From assembly GCA_017311185.1 (NCBI GenBank), contig JAESUZ010004801.1, positions 124,001 through 188,000 on the forward strand: DNA of 64,000 bases, given 5' to 3'. Positions 1 through 12,464 of the stretch are shown here, in pieces; position 1 is the stretch's first letter; each line of letters begins with the position of its first letter. The stretch comes from Proteles cristata cristata. Its lineage: Eukaryota > Chordata > Mammalia > Carnivora > Hyaenidae. Below the pieces are notes generated by a model. The model did no database searches and was not told where the DNA came from. It saw nothing but the letters and a program-made list of their open reading frames with translations. The translations under genes were made by a program, and so were the position numbers.

Positions 1-11
1 ATCAGCAGTTA

Positions 12-227
12 GGGGCGCCTGGGTGGCTTAGTTGGTTAAGCGTCCGACTTTCGCTTGGGTCATGATCTCGCGGTTCGTGGGTTCGAGCCCCGCGTCGGGC
101 TCTGTGCTGACTGCCAGCTCAGAGCCTGGAGCCTGTTTCGGAGTCTGTGACTCCTCTCTCTGACCCTCTCCTGCTCACGCTTTCTCTCTCTCTCTCTCTC
201 CTAGAAATAAATAAAACATTAAAAAAA
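12..227 (+). mobile_element. CAN SINE (felid tRNA-Lys type)
   Basis: Head GGGGCGCCTGGGTGGCTTAG, Pol III B box GGTTCGAGCCC, CT-rich tract and A-rich tail. Flanked by an exact 11-base duplication ATCAGCAGTTA at 1-11 and 228-238, so this is a young intact insertion. Confidence 0.95.
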
Positions 228-616
228 ATCAGCAGTTAAATTATCTTTTTAATTATACAAATAATACAAGGCCATATGTTGTAATGAGAAATTTAATAAA
301 ATAATCAAGTCTACAGAGTGTAAAAATGAGGTCTTCTACCCAATTCATTTCTATCCCCAGAGGGTCTATATTACTATATTAGATCTTTTGCTACAAACTC
401 TCATATTCATATCCTGTCTTCCTATTTTTATTATGAAATATTTCCAGCAGAGGAAATCGGAAAGAATTTGTGTAGTGTGAATTTTTCTTGATATAACTCT
501 TTACATTTATGTATCAGTTGGATATTAACTTGCCGTACACACCAGTTAGATGCCCTACTCCAAAATTTAACCTCTCTCTTCCTCCTTTTCTATCTTCTTT
601 CTATTGATCTATTTTT

Positions 617-692
617 ATCCATCCATCTACCCATCCACCCATCTATCCATCCACCCATCCATCTATCCATCCAATTCATCCATCTATCCATC
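617..692. repeat. (CCAT)n-type simple repeat
   Basis: Imperfect tetranucleotide run of CATC/CATT/TATC units. The small open frame across it (YPSIYPST...) is a translation artefact. Confidence 0.9.
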
Positions 693-1230
693 ATCTCTTT
701 CTCTCTCTTTCCATCTTCTATCTTCCCATCAAGCTACAGAGAGGATTTGCTATTGGTTTTATTTTTTAACAAATCCTGTAATACGCTGTTCAGCAACTTT
801 TCACTTGTAATCAGTCCTGAAGATCTTACCATGTCATTCTACACAGTTGTATCTCACTTCTTTTCGTTTCTACACAGTAAGCCATATGATGAATATATTA
901 TCCTCATAATCAGTTTCCTACTGATGCACATTTAAGTTATCTCTACTTTGTCAAATCACCCATTTCCCTTCCTTTAGATTTTTTCTGAATTTTAACACCT
1001 TACTTAGAAACGTTTCCCTCTTCATAACCGCGTTTTAAAAATATATTCTTTTACAGTTTTGCCTTTTTTCTATTAACCTTCTAAATCAACTTTGAATCTT
1101 GTGCTTAGGATGTGAGATGAGGGGTTGATGTTATTTTCCCCCACGAGAGTTTAATGTTCTCCACATTCTTTTTTCCTCAGCAGTTTGAAATGCTGCTTGT
1201 ATTTAAGATGCGTTGAATTCCATGCAATAC

Positions 1231-1330
1231 CTGTCAAGTTTCTCTACGTCGTCCACTGTTTCTGGCAAGGCAATACCTTTGGTTTCGGGCAACAGCATCA
1301 CGAGCCCGCCGCAGACAGATGCCAGGAAAC
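1231..1330 (-). CDS. SLC22A3: SLC22A3 exon 10 (TM12 end and PETKG motif)
   Basis: This 100-base exon encodes about residues 505-537 by human numbering: [20 protein letters not shown], then [12 protein letters not shown]. It starts with two bases that complete a glycine begun in exon 9, and ends with AG of a split codon, so intron 10 is phase 2. The acceptor is TGTAG at 1331-1335 on the plus strand and the donor is GTATTG. The exon covers the last membrane helix, the SLC22 PETKG signature and the start of the cytoplasmic C-tail. Human OCT3 as I recall it has ILASICGG and EKLGS here, so the differences are conservative. The remaining ~19 residues and the stop are in exon 11, which is not in the window. 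Confidence 0.95.
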
Positions 1331-2980
1331 CTACAGAATAAGGCACATGAGGAACGCACAGCTGGCCCATGGCCTCCCTTCCTGCTCACCCTGGAGCTCA
1401 GCCTTCACCAACCAACCAGCTAACCTTCACCAGCCCTTACCAGCCGCAGCCCTCTAGTTACCTTAACCAGCTCTCCGGTTTTCCTCTGCCACTGCTCGCA
1501 ATGCTCTCTACCTTCCTTGGACTCTGTGCGGTCCCACTGTCCTCGCGGACACTTGCATAGACCTGTTCATTCGCTCACTTCACTACTATGTATCTGGTGC
1601 CTAAGTGGGAAGACCTCACCTCCTGCTTCTCGGGGAAAAGAGCGGCCACCATGCAGGACTCCTCTCAGCTTCCTTTTACCCATAAGAACTTTGCTGGTTC
1701 CTCTCCCTCCCTTTCCTTTCGGGGTCATGTTACACGACTGGACTTGTCCCCACTTCATCCCAATGGCCATCCCTTGGAGTCTTTCTGGGCTCCTCACTGT
1801 AGCGATAAACCCTCTGGCTCCAGTGTCTATAACCGGTTGGTGGAGGCATGAGCCATATGCCAGATTCTCCTCTTTCCAGACCCTTCTATCAACCTCACAT
1901 TATCCTCCAGTTACCATCCCTGACTTTTCTGTTCTTTAGAGCCGAAATTCTTGAAACGCCATCCTCCGCTATTTTCTACACATCTTCACATCCCACAGAT
2001 ATGCTGGTAAATGTTTACCAACCAATCCTCCGAAAATACAGCCCTGATTTGCAGCGTTTGTGGATTTCTGTGGTGTGAATACCCTCACCACGGGCATCTC
2101 TAGCTTCTGCCACGACATCACAGATCGAGGGGGTGGGAATGGAGGGGCAGTGGCACCCTGTGGTATCGTATCTCCCCCATAAGGAAACACAGACCAAAGC
2201 AGTCCAAAGCACACAGGTAATAGGGAAATGTATGTGAATTAGGAAGTGATGGGGTTTGAGTATTTATTACCTCTCTTTTTAATAGGTTCAATATAGGGCA
2301 GTTTGAATAATGGCTATGCTAACACCCGGGCTCAAATATCCCTGAAAACTTCACAGTTGGCTTGGCAGGGGGGTGCCGGCCGCTGTCCTGTACCACCCCT
2401 GCCTGGTCTCTCTGTGGTCCGCCCTGTGCCCTCCAGACCCACTTTGTCTGCTGGGCGGGCCCCACAGCAGCACCAGCCACTGGTGAACCCACTTCCCTCC
2501 CCTGGCCCTGCTTCTCTCTGGCCCCTGAACCCCTCTCGCATCCCTCTTCCCCTCCTTGAGGCTCTGGTCCCTTTGCCATGCAGGACACTTTGTCGCTCAT
2601 CAGGGTTCTGTCTTGCCCAGGCCCTCTCCTTTCCTCTAACCTGGTCCCATTCCTGGGGTGGGGGTCTCAGCCCCTCCCACGTCAGTGGTTATCTACACTC
2701 AGATGGCCTCCAGATCTCTGTCACTGGGCCACGCTTCTCTCCCAAGCACAGGCCCCAAAGGCTACTGGCTTTCTTGCAGGAACTTCCTGCGACCCACACC
2801 CAGACAGGTTCCTCCGTGTCCCGTGGGCCAGCTCCTATGGCGTTCATCCAACAAGGGCCTGGCTGTCTCCACTTTTCCCAGCCAGGAACTTGGTCTTCCC
2901 ACCTCCCTCTGCCTCTGGGGAGCCCCTCCAGGGAGCCCCTCTGGGGAGCCTTCTCAGTCACCCCTCTTGCCAGTTTTACT

Positions 2981-3200
2981 TTTTTTCTTGAAGTTTATTT
3001 ATTGTGAGAGAGACGGAGGGAGGGAGAGAGAGCACAAGTAGGGGAGGGGCAGAGAGAGAGGGAGAGAGAATCACAAGCAGGCTCTGCATTGTCAGCACAG
3101 AGCCCAGTGCGGGGCTCGAACTCACAAACCATGAGATCACGACCTGAGCTGAAACCGAGAGTCAGACATTTAACCGACTGAGCCACCCAGGCAGCCCCCC
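2981..3200 (-). mobile_element. CAN SINE, minus orientation
   Basis: Reverse complement of the tRNA-type SINE, from a T-rich tail to GAGCCACCCAGGC. Target duplication TGCCAGTTTTACT at 2968-2980 and 3207-3219. Confidence 0.93.
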
Positions 3201-3419
3201 CACCCCTGCCAGTTTTACTACTGCTGTATTTCTCAAATCTCTCTGCGCCCAGTGCTTCTAGTGTCATGCCCTTAACCCCCAGACTCCAGCCAGGATCCCT
3301 TCCCTGCAGAACCGGTGGCCCACCAGCACCGTCTCCTTCCAACCCATTTGTACATCAGCGTCCTGCTTTTAAAATGTAAGCCTAATGCTGTCAATCTCAG
3401 CTTAGATCTCCTTCCTTAC

Positions 3420-3760
3420 ACTGCTGTTTGGATAAAGAACAAACCTTCACAGGACCAGCAAGACCCTTCGTGATTGTGATCTGGCCCCGCCTGCTCCCCA
3501 GCATCCCTTCTTTCCCACGCACCTCCCACTCCCACCCCATACATCCTGCATCTGCCCTCTACCTCCCCGGCTCCCAGACAACGGCTTCACCCTTGGGTGC
3601 TAGGCCTTCCCAGTGCCGGGAGTCCAGGCCCATACTTCCCATGTGGGTAATTTCTACTTCTCCCAGATCTCAGCTGGGCACTCTTCCCCCCTCCTCCACT
3701 CCATCAGGTGTCCCTTTGCTGTGTTCGCCCATGCCCTCTGCTTTCAGTGTTTAGTATACT
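3420..3760 (+). repeat. L2-like LINE remnant
   Basis: Diverged similarity to the 3' part of L2, as remembered: TGATCTGGCCCC-like text followed by C-rich sequence. Eye comparison only. Confidence 0.45.
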
Positions 3761-4755
3761 GTGATAGGACTGATGATTAGGAAGGAAGTGTGGCTGTCTC
3801 CCCAGCCACACTCAGCAGGTGGCGCAGGCAGGACAGCACTAGGCTGGCTTTCCCAGTACTTGACTGCAAACCAGGCTCAGACCCTGAAGGACTGCCACCC
3901 CCAGACCACTGGTCTTGGCTGATCGATGGCACGCTCTTTGCTTTTTCATGCTGGACAGAGTCAACAGTGGGCTTGCTCATCAGATCCCACTAAATAATTT
4001 GCAATAATCTTTTTTTGAATTGGGTGGTGTCACGTGGTTAGGAGCTTTACCGCCCCCAGCTAGTGAGCATGGCTAGGGATTTTGCATCACTCAGGATGTA
4101 TGTCCTCACGGACTCAATATTTTCATTGCAATTTAAACTGCTGAGCAATAAGTGGATCACAGTCTCCACCAGGAGTGAGGGCATCGAGGTGGAGGGAAGG
4201 TAGGGGGAGGGGGCCAGCCTGAGTTCTTTCTTGCTGAATGGGGTAGAGGCAGGTACGAGACACAGGCAGAAAGGGGAGCACCGCACTTGAGCAGCACTGG
4301 ACTGAATTACTCTAAGCCCCAGCCCCTGTGCTATGCTTCTATCCCCTCTGGACGCCTGTGGAAACTGGAGTAGGAAGGAGAGCATGAACTTGAAGACCAT
4401 CACAGAGGTTACAGTGCATGGACAAGGGATTCCGGGCACAGACTGCTTCACAGCCAAGCAAATGAAGATACGATATCTAATAGGTATAGAGTATTTACAA
4501 ATCTAATTAGTTTGTAGACTTATTTGAAACAACCAGAAGGTCCAAATTGGTCCCCTGAAAATTAATGGTGTGGTCCCCCAATATCAAGAGTTTTATAGTA
4601 TTGGAATTTAACTAGGAACTTAAGCAAAGAAAGGTAATGACTCATCACGACACTTTCATATAAAATAAATGAAAATCATTTAGGGTTTCACATATCACTG
4701 TAATCAGACTGGCCACTCAAAACTCAAGCAACTGTCATAGAAAAAATTGAATGAG

Positions 4756-4979
4756 GGCGCATGGCTGGTTCAGTCAGTTGAGCGTCCGACTTCGGCTCAG
4801 GTCATGATCTTACAGTTCGTGGGTTCGGGCCCTGTGTTGGGCTCTGTGCTGACAGCTTGCTCAGAGCCTGAAGCCTGATTCAGATTCTGTATCTCCCTAT
4901 CTCTCTGACCCTCCCCTGCTCACACTGTCTCTCTCTCTCTCTCAGAAATAAATAAAAAATATTAAAAAAATAAAAAAAT
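4756..4979 (+). mobile_element. CAN SINE
   Basis: Diverged head GGCGCATGGCTGG and an A-rich tail. Exact 15-base target duplication AAAAAATTGAATGAG at 4741-4755 and 4980-4994. Confidence 0.93.
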
Positions 4980-5069
4980 AAAAAATTGAATGAGCTCATT
5001 AATAGCAAACCTAGTAATCACTATAGAGTTTTATTAATACAAAGAATAATGTATGAAATAAGTTCTTAC

Positions 5070-5182
5070 CAAAAATGATAAGAGGTAGTTCTAGCCAAAT
5101 GGCCGCTAGCCGGAAGAGCAGAAACGGGGCTATGATTCCCCCAAAATCACATAAACCTGAGCAGAGAGAAACTCCAAAGTTT
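5070..5182 (-). CDS. SLC22A3: SLC22A3 exon 9 (TM11, substrate-site aspartate)
   Basis: This 113-base exon encodes one base of an Arg codon, 37 full codons starting [20 protein letters not shown] and ending LPLIIF, then one base of a Gly codon. The acceptor is CTGCAG, the donor GTAAG, and the following intron is phase 1. The aspartate in GLCDFGG corresponds to the OCT-specific acidic residue of TM11 (Asp478 in human OCT3 numbering), known from family work to matter for cation binding, and it is intact here. The only difference I notice from remembered human OCT3 is AAIWLEL in place of AAVWLEL. Confidence 0.96.
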
Positions 5183-5947
5183 CTGCAGAGTAAAACATTG
5201 TTTTAATTACAAAAATATTTAAATATATTCAAGATAAGGAAAACATTCAGATACATAAGTAACAAAGCAATCTTAGTAATATTTTCTGTTTCTATAGTTT
5301 TTAACTTGGAGAACTACTACCTACTCTCCTATTTTGAAGCACACCATTTCCATTCTGCTCCATTTCACATCTGGGCAAATGCTGAGTCACCACTCAGGAG
5401 AGCCAGGGGGTCTACAGCGTTGGTGGAAATCATTCCCTCACCAGCAGCTCACTACCCAGCCCGCTCTGCAATGCTTATGGGTCACCTTGGCACCCTAACT
5501 TGACAGTAACCTGTGCCCATGAACACTTCCCCCAGGAAAGGAGGCCAACGTGCAGCCCACGCTCACTGTTTCACTTTGCTCTTCATTAATCACTCACAGC
5601 TGCAAGACGTGGAATGTGGTCAGAACAGAAGCTGTAGCCTTTAAACAGGGTGATGCTCATGAACACAGTTTTAACTCACATGTAAGCAAGTACGCTAACC
5701 AGATTTTCTGATCCCACAAAACCAGAGCTATGTATAAAGATACTGATATGAGAAATAATTCTATCAAAAAAATGAGGAAGATAGCAATGCAGAAAGCAGC
5801 TATAACTCAAAGTGGATCTTCTTACTGGCTGAATTCAGCCCGGGCTAATATGTCACCAAGTTAAGGAAACTATTTCATGATTTTTACATCAAAACATTTG
5901 GCTGCAGAATTACTTAGGAGAAACCAGGACATATGGGTTGGAATTAC
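5183..5947 (-). other. SLC22A3: SLC22A3 intron 8
   Basis: 765 bases between two clear exons. I see no repeat or other feature in it. Confidence 0.9.
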
Positions 5948-6056
5948 CGTAATGTTGTTGGGTACAATTCTGAGTTTACCAAATAAACAATTTCAAAGGC
6001 CATGGTTATCCCTAGTCTTCCCAGGGTAGCGACTGTGGTTCTCAACCATGGTATTC
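5948..6056 (-). CDS. SLC22A3: SLC22A3 exon 8 (TM10, ELYPT motif)
   Basis: This 109-base exon has two bases finishing a Gly codon, 35 codons [20 protein letters not shown] through [15 protein letters not shown], and two bases of an Arg codon. The acceptor is TTTGCAG and the donor GTAATT. It contains the NSELYPT signature at the cytoplasmic end of TM10, which is conserved across SLC22 and related major facilitator carriers. The second full residue is Pro (IPW), where I recall Ala in human OCT3 (IAW). This sits in the loop before TM10 and would be the least conservative change in the visible protein. Confidence 0.96.
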
Positions 6057-7864
6057 CTGCAAATAGAAAATGTGGAAGGGAAGAGTTAGGGATTTGCTTT
6101 CAATGAAATATCACAAAACAACAAAAGGGATCTGTTTAGTCTTCTCCCAGCCCTAAGTCTTTGCTAATTTTAAGCACAAAATGACAGATGTCTTCTCATA
6201 TTGTAGCCAAGTTTTAACAGCAACAACCAATGGGATGATAGCTCATATTTAGTGTGGTAGTTGACTTTCTGAGCAGGGTTAGATGATGGAAATACAACTC
6301 AAGAAGCAGCCACTATATTGAAAACAGTGCTCCAGGCACTGCCTTCCTAGGGGGCCCATGTGCCCTGGCCTTTTGTCTGGAAGGTGGTCGTCTTTACTTG
6401 GGCCCTTGAGAACCATTACTGCAGCCTGGTGCCCATTTGGCCTCTCTCTGTTCCCATCCCTTAGTGATAACACACAGGACATCTGTTCCAAGCAAACCAG
6501 GAAGAATCTGGACCTGAAGCTGATGTTGCTTCCTAGAGGGTAGCAAAGGCTTTGGGGACTGGAACCATCAGAAGGGAACATCTATGCCTTGTGTTATCGG
6601 TAGGGTATATGTTTCTTATGTCTTCCCCACCCCCAAGCTTGCAACTTTCCCAGAAAATCATCTAGAAGAGGCCAGATTCTTAAATATCAATTGGTTCAGC
6701 CATTTAAAAATGAACTGTTTTAGGGGCTGTGCCGGTTATGCGAGGAGATTCTCCGTTCCTCCAAAGTAACTAAGGGAACAAGGCCAAATTCCTTCATTAA
6801 ATATTTTCTTTCTTTTGAGTTTTAAAGGAAGAAGGAATAAACCATCTTTGCCTTAAAAAGTCAGTGCTCTAAATGTCTTTAAGAGCTGTGCAATTTATGC
6901 CATCCATCTTTAGTGGACATGGGTCTGAGGGTATGTGACTGCAGGGACAAGCACGTATCTGCTCTCTCAAGCAAAGGTAAGGACATTCTGACTTCCGTCT
7001 CTCAAAATAAAATGTTCTCCTTTTATATTCGTATTTATTTATGCTCACTCAGCACTAAATGGTCCTCTTGTCTCGTAGAAGAATTAATGCTCATTCCCGA
7101 ACATATAAGTTTTTGGTAGAAAAGTAGGCGTGAATGCAGAGGATGAAAGAAGAGAATCAAGCTTGGTAGATTCATGTGTCTTCTCTACAGAATAGCAAAC
7201 AACTAAAAAGAAAGAAAGCTAAGACTGAAGAAATAAAACCATTGCCTAGGAGGGCAAGCACCGAAAAAGATGGGTTAAGAATCCAGATCACTGCTGGGAG
7301 GCTCTGGTTTATTACATTTTGATTGCAAACTGGCCGAGGACATCCTGGTGCACTTGACGTTTTTCCCAGATGAGGACACCTGTAGCTCTCATGCTAATAG
7401 TTACGTCAGGGGGTGAGGAATATCAGAATTGCACTGATGTGCTAGGCTGCCATCTGCCCTGGCCCAGAACAGGGGTAAACATGTGTTTTATTTAGGCTTT
7501 GCCTTTTCATGAAGGCCAAGGAGGGGGACTAGGAAATGCATTCCACCCCAGCCTTCAATGGGCAGGTGGTGCCGTGCCAGGGGCCAGGGAGTGGAAAGTG
7601 GGAGCCCTTGCCCAGATTCCCTGGGTCCCAGCCCAACCGGGCAACCTCTCGCTGTTCTCGGGCTGCAAAGAATGTTGCCTGCTACTGTGGAAATGACTTG
7701 ATTATCCGAGTTAAATTCTTAAGTTAGAGGGGTTTTTTTTTCCTACTGAATCAAGACTACTCTATAAGTGAGCCCCGCTGATAAATTTCATGGCAATTTA
7801 AGTTTACGAATGAGGCTATGACTGTTTGCCAGAAAGAATCAAATGAAAACCAAGAAACCAAATT

Positions 7865-7867
<3 letters not shown>

Positions 7868-7918
<51 letters not shown>
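7868..7918. repeat. (CA)n microsatellite
   Basis: About 25 uninterrupted CA units, probably length-polymorphic. Confidence 0.97.
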
Positions 7919-9823
7919 ATGTGGTTAGCTCAGTGAATACAGACAGCTAACAGGTCAATTCAGCAATATGTTCAGAAAACACTGTCAAGTGGCCACCCTT
8001 GGGGAGCCCTGGTTTCTCCTACACGCTGACTTTACTTTGAAAGACTCTTCTTCCGAGCAGCAGAAGCCACCATCTAATGACCCCGAGCTAGACATTTTGG
8101 TGAAATGTGTAATAAAACAGAAGTCCCAAAGGCACTGTACTCTTCATTAACTAAAAAGTGAAGCGAAAGCGATTTGTTAGGAAGTGTAAATTACATATGG
8201 ATAGTACGAATGCAAACAGAAACTTCTGATCATCCGTCCCAGTAATATGCTAAGTTTGTCTCAGAGAGGCAATAGACACCTTTCAGGAACAATGACAAAA
8301 AAAAACACAGACAATTTAAAAATGAGTAGTGACACTGGACCTATGCTCCGTGGAGCCCTGGGAACACAGAGAAAGATGGTCCCTCAGAATAGGGATTTGG
8401 TCAAGGCCCTGCAGATTACTGGGAATAATACCTCAATTTTTGAAGGAAGGATGCAGGATTTTAAATAAACACTATTTTATATCCCCTCTGACTACACCAT
8501 CTGCTTTGAGTTCTGAAATAAAACGTAGCAAAAAGTCGTAGTGGAGATATGTAAATTACAATGCACTGGCTTACTCTTCACTTCAAGAGAAATAAAAGGC
8601 AAAATTCTACTTTCAAAAAGACTACTTATCAAAACAGCTAGGTTTATACCCATCCTAAACAAACCCAAAGGAAAGATGCAGACGGCTATGGAAAAAGAAA
8701 ACCTAGTTCTCAGACTTCAATTAGAATTCAGAAATTTGGGTCAAAAGTAGTGCCTCAAGTGAAGAGACAGCCAGAAAGACTTTCTTTTTCCAGAATGTCA
8801 TTCTTTAGACCATGGAAAGTTGTGCTCAGCAGAGGCAAAGCTGGTTAAGTTGTTCTTCAGGAGATAATTTTAGAGCTGATTCCTCTAAAAGGCTAATCTG
8901 CATTCTGCGCAGGGCCCTCCTCCCGTTCATGATGTCAGGAACGACTGAGAGGAAAAGTCCTTCTAATGTTAATCCAGCAGCCCAAGTAACCAGGTCCAAA
9001 GCCTCCCTTAAGTAGAAGTTAGGACTCCCAACTTCAGTGAGGAGGAGCCTCTGTTAACGCTTGGTGCTCACAATGAGCTTCAAGGATTTGAACTTATTGT
9101 CAATCATGGCTGATGTAGGCTTTTATAAAAGCAGCTAAATCTGTGAATGTACACATAAGATGTGTCCAGAATAAGAGAAATTACTTTTCAGTATCACTGA
9201 GAACACTTCTAAAGCTGAAATCGGGAAATTAGGTCTTCGAAATAAAACTGACCAGACCAGACAGAAAAGTCTATTCTTTGCCTTATATTTTTCAATTTAT
9301 GAGCATTCCCTACAAAATAGCTTGATTCCCACACATTTGGTTCCTCCAACGTTGGTGTGGACACATGGCCTAGAATGCTTACTGGGATCACGCTGAATGC
9401 AGAACACAGCAAAATCAGCCCAACCGGTCTGGGGCCAGAGAGAATTTTCCAGGGAAAGATTATATCACGAAATGATGGGGCACCCATAAATCATTAACCT
9501 TTCTCTACATCTTCCTAATTTCATATGCAATAAATACTTCATTCCTATCTCATATGCGATGAGAAGACCTCGCTGTAGGGAATTAAACCCAAAATGATAC
9601 AGTGTCAAAAAGGGAAGCAACAGTGAGGTCTCCTGTGTTCCCCATTTGCCACGCTCCTAGTTATATTGTGCATTGTTCACAAGCACAGGAACTACATTTA
9701 TCTTGTTCAGTCTCTGTTCCCACCCGTAATTTAGTGGTGATGATTAATAGATACTACATAGACATGTACTGATCAATCTGAGATACGAAAATTCCTCAGC
9801 TCTTAGAATGTTTGAATTCAGTA

Positions 9824-10160
9824 CAGTGGGTTGAATAGTGTCCTCCAGAGTTCATGTGCACCCAGAACCTAGAATGTGACTGTATGTCTATATGGATCTT
9901 TGCAGATGACGCAGAGAAGAGAGAGTCACATGAAGATGGAGGCAGACATTGGAACGATGTCAAGGAACACCCAAGTTCGTGGCAACGGCCAGAAATTAGG
10001 AGGAGGCAGAGGATTCTCAATCAGAGCCTTCAGACAGAGCATGGGGCTGCCCACACTGGGATTTCAGACTTCCAGGGTCCAAGACTGTGAAAGAATACAT
10101 TTCTGTTGTTTCAAGCCACCAGGGAGTGGTACTTTGTTACTATGGCCCTAGGAAACTGGT
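9824..10160 (+). mobile_element. MLT1-like MaLR solo LTR (ancient)
   Basis: Ordered landmarks of the mammalian MaLR LTR: GGGTTGAATAGTGTCC near the start, CTTTGCAGATG, then CTGTTGTTTCAAGCCACC and CCTAGGAAACTGGTA near the end. No internal retroviral sequence is present. Family assigned from memory. Confidence 0.75.
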
Positions 10161-10980
10161 ATTCTCACGGAAAATGAGATCCGTGTAAATAATCGGTTCT
10201 GTTTATCATCAACCATTCCAATAAGACAGAAGACTACATCTTAATTTTCTGGTCTGAAGAGGGACAGTTCTGTAATTTTGTTTTAAGAGGATTTGGGGAC
10301 TTCATAAACCTTCACATCATTAATAAATTCATCTGTAAACGTCTATTTTCACTTCCACAATACTATCCCTTCTTTCTTGATCCTCAGGTGGTTCTCCAAA
10401 GAAAAGACAGCCTCTTTGGGGCCGACGCAAACACTACCAGGGAATCAGCCCTCTCAGTACCCCCCACCCCACATACCCTGGAGCACGGAAATAATGAACT
10501 TGCTCTAATTCTGACACATTCCCTGGGACTTTAAAGGGCTTCCCTGTCCAGTGTCTGCTGTGTCCTGCGGCAGAGATAACATGGGTTGTGTTAACCGTGC
10601 ATCTGGGGTCACCCCCCACCTCCACAGCGTGCACTGGTCTCGAGCCCCCATGAACTCTGACATCTCCCTGAAATCACCCTTTCCCATCCGGGCCGCCTGC
10701 AACAACCTTAACTCCTGCTCTTGGCGTCTCTCTCCTCACTGCCACCATCCAACCTGATGCGGCTAGGAGGAAGCCCACAGGACCATGCCCAAGCTCCCGG
10801 CATTGCCCATGAGGCCAGTCACTGCTGGTGGTAGGCGATCCTCAGCCCCTTTTTGTGGATATTCCAGCAATAACAAAGAATGCGTGGTCCCAGGACCCCC
10901 GAAGATGGCTCATCCTTCTGAGAGCTATGCTGTACTGTGGACAAATCTCTCCTACTCTTCATTTCTGTCCAGTACATTTC

Positions 10981-11102
10981 CTTTTTCTTTGTTTTTAAAG
11001 CTTATTTATTTTTTTAGTCATCTCTACACCCAATGTGGGGCATGAGCTTGCAACCCTGGGATCAAGTCCCCTGCTCTTCTGACTGAGCCAGCCAGGCACC
11101 CC
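10981..11102 (-). mobile_element. Short CAN SINE variant, minus orientation
   Basis: TTTATTTTTTTAG to GAGCCAGCCAGGCACCCC without the long CT tract. Target duplication TGTCCAGTAYRTTTC at 10966-10980 and 11103-11117 with two differences. Confidence 0.85.
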
Positions 11103-11109
11103 TGTCCAG

Positions 11110-11235
11110 TATGTTTCTTTTCCTTCATATGTGCCTAGTTCTTGCCTCTGGGAAGCTTTTCCTGACTACTCCATGCATACCACTCTTTGCACCTATTTTT
11201 TTTTTTTTATCACTTAGAGCCTCAGAGAGATTTCT
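11110..11235 (+). repeat. L2-like LINE fragment
   Basis: GGGAAGCTTTTCCTGACTAC resembles the conserved 3' part of L2. Diverged; eye comparison only. Confidence 0.45.
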
Positions 11236-11245
11236 TTTTCTAAAT

Positions 11246-11580
11246 TTTGTACTGTTGGCTCTTGAACAACAGGTTTAAACTGCATGGGTCCACCCACAGG
11301 CAGACATTTTTCACAGCATTGTACTATAAATGTATTTTCTCTTCCTTATGATTTTCTTAATAACATTTTCTTTTCTTTAGCTTACTTTATTGTAAGAATA
11401 CTGTATATAACACATATCGCATACAAAATATGTGTTAGTTGACTGTTTTGTTATTGGCAAGGCTTCCACTCAACAGTAGGCTATTAGCAGTTAAGTTTCT
11501 GGGGAGTCAAAAGTTATACTGAGATCTTCGACCATGTAGGGAGTCAGCACCCCCACCCCTGTGTCAAAGGTCAACTGTAA
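11246..11580 (+). mobile_element. Tigger/MER8-like DNA transposon remnant
   Basis: Terminal inverted repeats GTTGGCTCTTGAACAACA near the left end and AAAGGTCAACTG at the right, with internal TTACTTTATTGTAAGAATAC and CAACAGTAGGCTATTAG. A non-autonomous mariner/Tigger-type element is the best match from memory. A second copy in reverse orientation starts near 58288. Confidence 0.7.
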
Positions 11581-12047
11581 ATAATTCCATTATTTCATTT
11601 ATCATAGTGAGTTGTGAAAGCATGAAAGTATCTGTATCCCAACATGCACCCAGATGTTTACAGCAGCATTATCAGCAATAGCCAAATTATCAAAAGACTC
11701 CAAATGTCCATCAACTGATGATATTGGATATCATATAGATATGCAATAGACTACTACTCAGCCATAAAAAAGAATGAAATCTTGCCATTTTAAATGCAAC
11801 AGTGTGAAAGGAGTTGGAGAGTATTATGGTAAGCAAAATAAGACAGTCAGAAAGACAAAAACTACATGATTTTAGTCATATGTGCAACTTAAAAAATGTA
11901 AGACATGAACATGGTGGGAAAGAGAGGCAAAGAACAGACTCTTAACTGCAGAGAAGAAACTGAGGGCTGCTGGAGGGGAGGTAGGCAGGTGGGGGGACAG
12001 ATTCAATGGGTGATTGGTATTAAGAAGGGCACTTGTATTATAAAATT

Positions 12048-12464
12048 ATTTTTTTAACGTTTTTATTTATTTTTAAGAAAGAGAGAGGAGGGCGCTGGGT
12101 GGCTCAGTCGGTGGAGCTTCTGACTTCAGCTCAGGTCATGATCTCATGGTTCATGGGTTTGAGTCCCACATCAGGCTCTGTGCTGACAGCTACCTCAGAG
12201 CCTGGAGCCTGTCTTCAGATTCTGTGACTCCGTCTTCCTCTGACAATATCTCTCTTTCTCAAAAATAAATAAAACATTAAAAAAAAAAAACAAAGAGAGA
12301 GAGAGCTTGAGCAGAGGAGAGGCAGAGAGAGAAGGAGACACAGAATCCAAAGCAGGCTCCCGGCTCTGAGCCATCAGCACAGAGCTTGACGTGGGACTCG
12401 AACCTCAAGATCATGACCTGAGCCAAAGTCAGAAGCTCCACCGACTGAGCCACCCAGGCACCCC
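12048..12464 (-). mobile_element. CAN SINE (outer, minus) split by inner SINE
   Basis: T-rich tail at 12048, body resumes after 12291 and ends GAGCCACCCAGGCACCCC. It sits in the L1 tail, with GCACTTGT repeated on both sides (12029-12036, 12471-12478). Confidence 0.85.
12088..12290 (+). mobile_element. CAN SINE (inner, plus) inserted in minus SINE
   Basis: Head GGCGCTGGGTGGCTCAGTCG, tail AATAAATAAAACATTAAAA. It breaks the GA-rich tract of the outer SINE; AAAGAGAGAG is present on both sides. Confidence 0.88.

Larger units (their letters stand above)
1..1230 (-). other. SLC22A3: SLC22A3 intron 10 (3' part cut by window edge)
   Basis: Holds one young plus-strand SINE (12-227), a CCAT-rich simple repeat (617-692) and otherwise AT-rich sequence with no recognised feature. 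I looked on the minus strand for the last OCT3 exon (CKCGRNKK-like tail) and did not find it. Confidence 0.85.
1331..5069 (-). other. SLC22A3: SLC22A3 intron 9
   Basis: 3.7 kb. Contains a GC-rich unassigned stretch (about 2340-2960), a minus SINE (2981-3200), an L2-like remnant (about 3420-3760) and a plus SINE (4756-4979). The rest shows nothing recognisable. Long open frames in 1.2-4.4 kb lack recognisable domains and are interrupted by repeats. Confidence 0.9.

Noticed and set aside
61..110. tRNA gene-like A and B boxes within SINE heads
   Set aside because: These are tRNA-derived SINE heads followed by CT tracts and A tails with target duplications, not functional tRNA genes.
1..1230. 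Possible last coding exon of SLC22A3
   Set aside because: I searched the minus strand for the CKCGRNKK-type C-terminal tail and found none, so it must lie left of the window.
2303..3007. 234-codon plus-strand open frame
   Set aside because: Pro/Ser-rich composition from a GC-rich intron. It runs into a SINE at its end, overlaps other frames on both strands, and shows no known domain.
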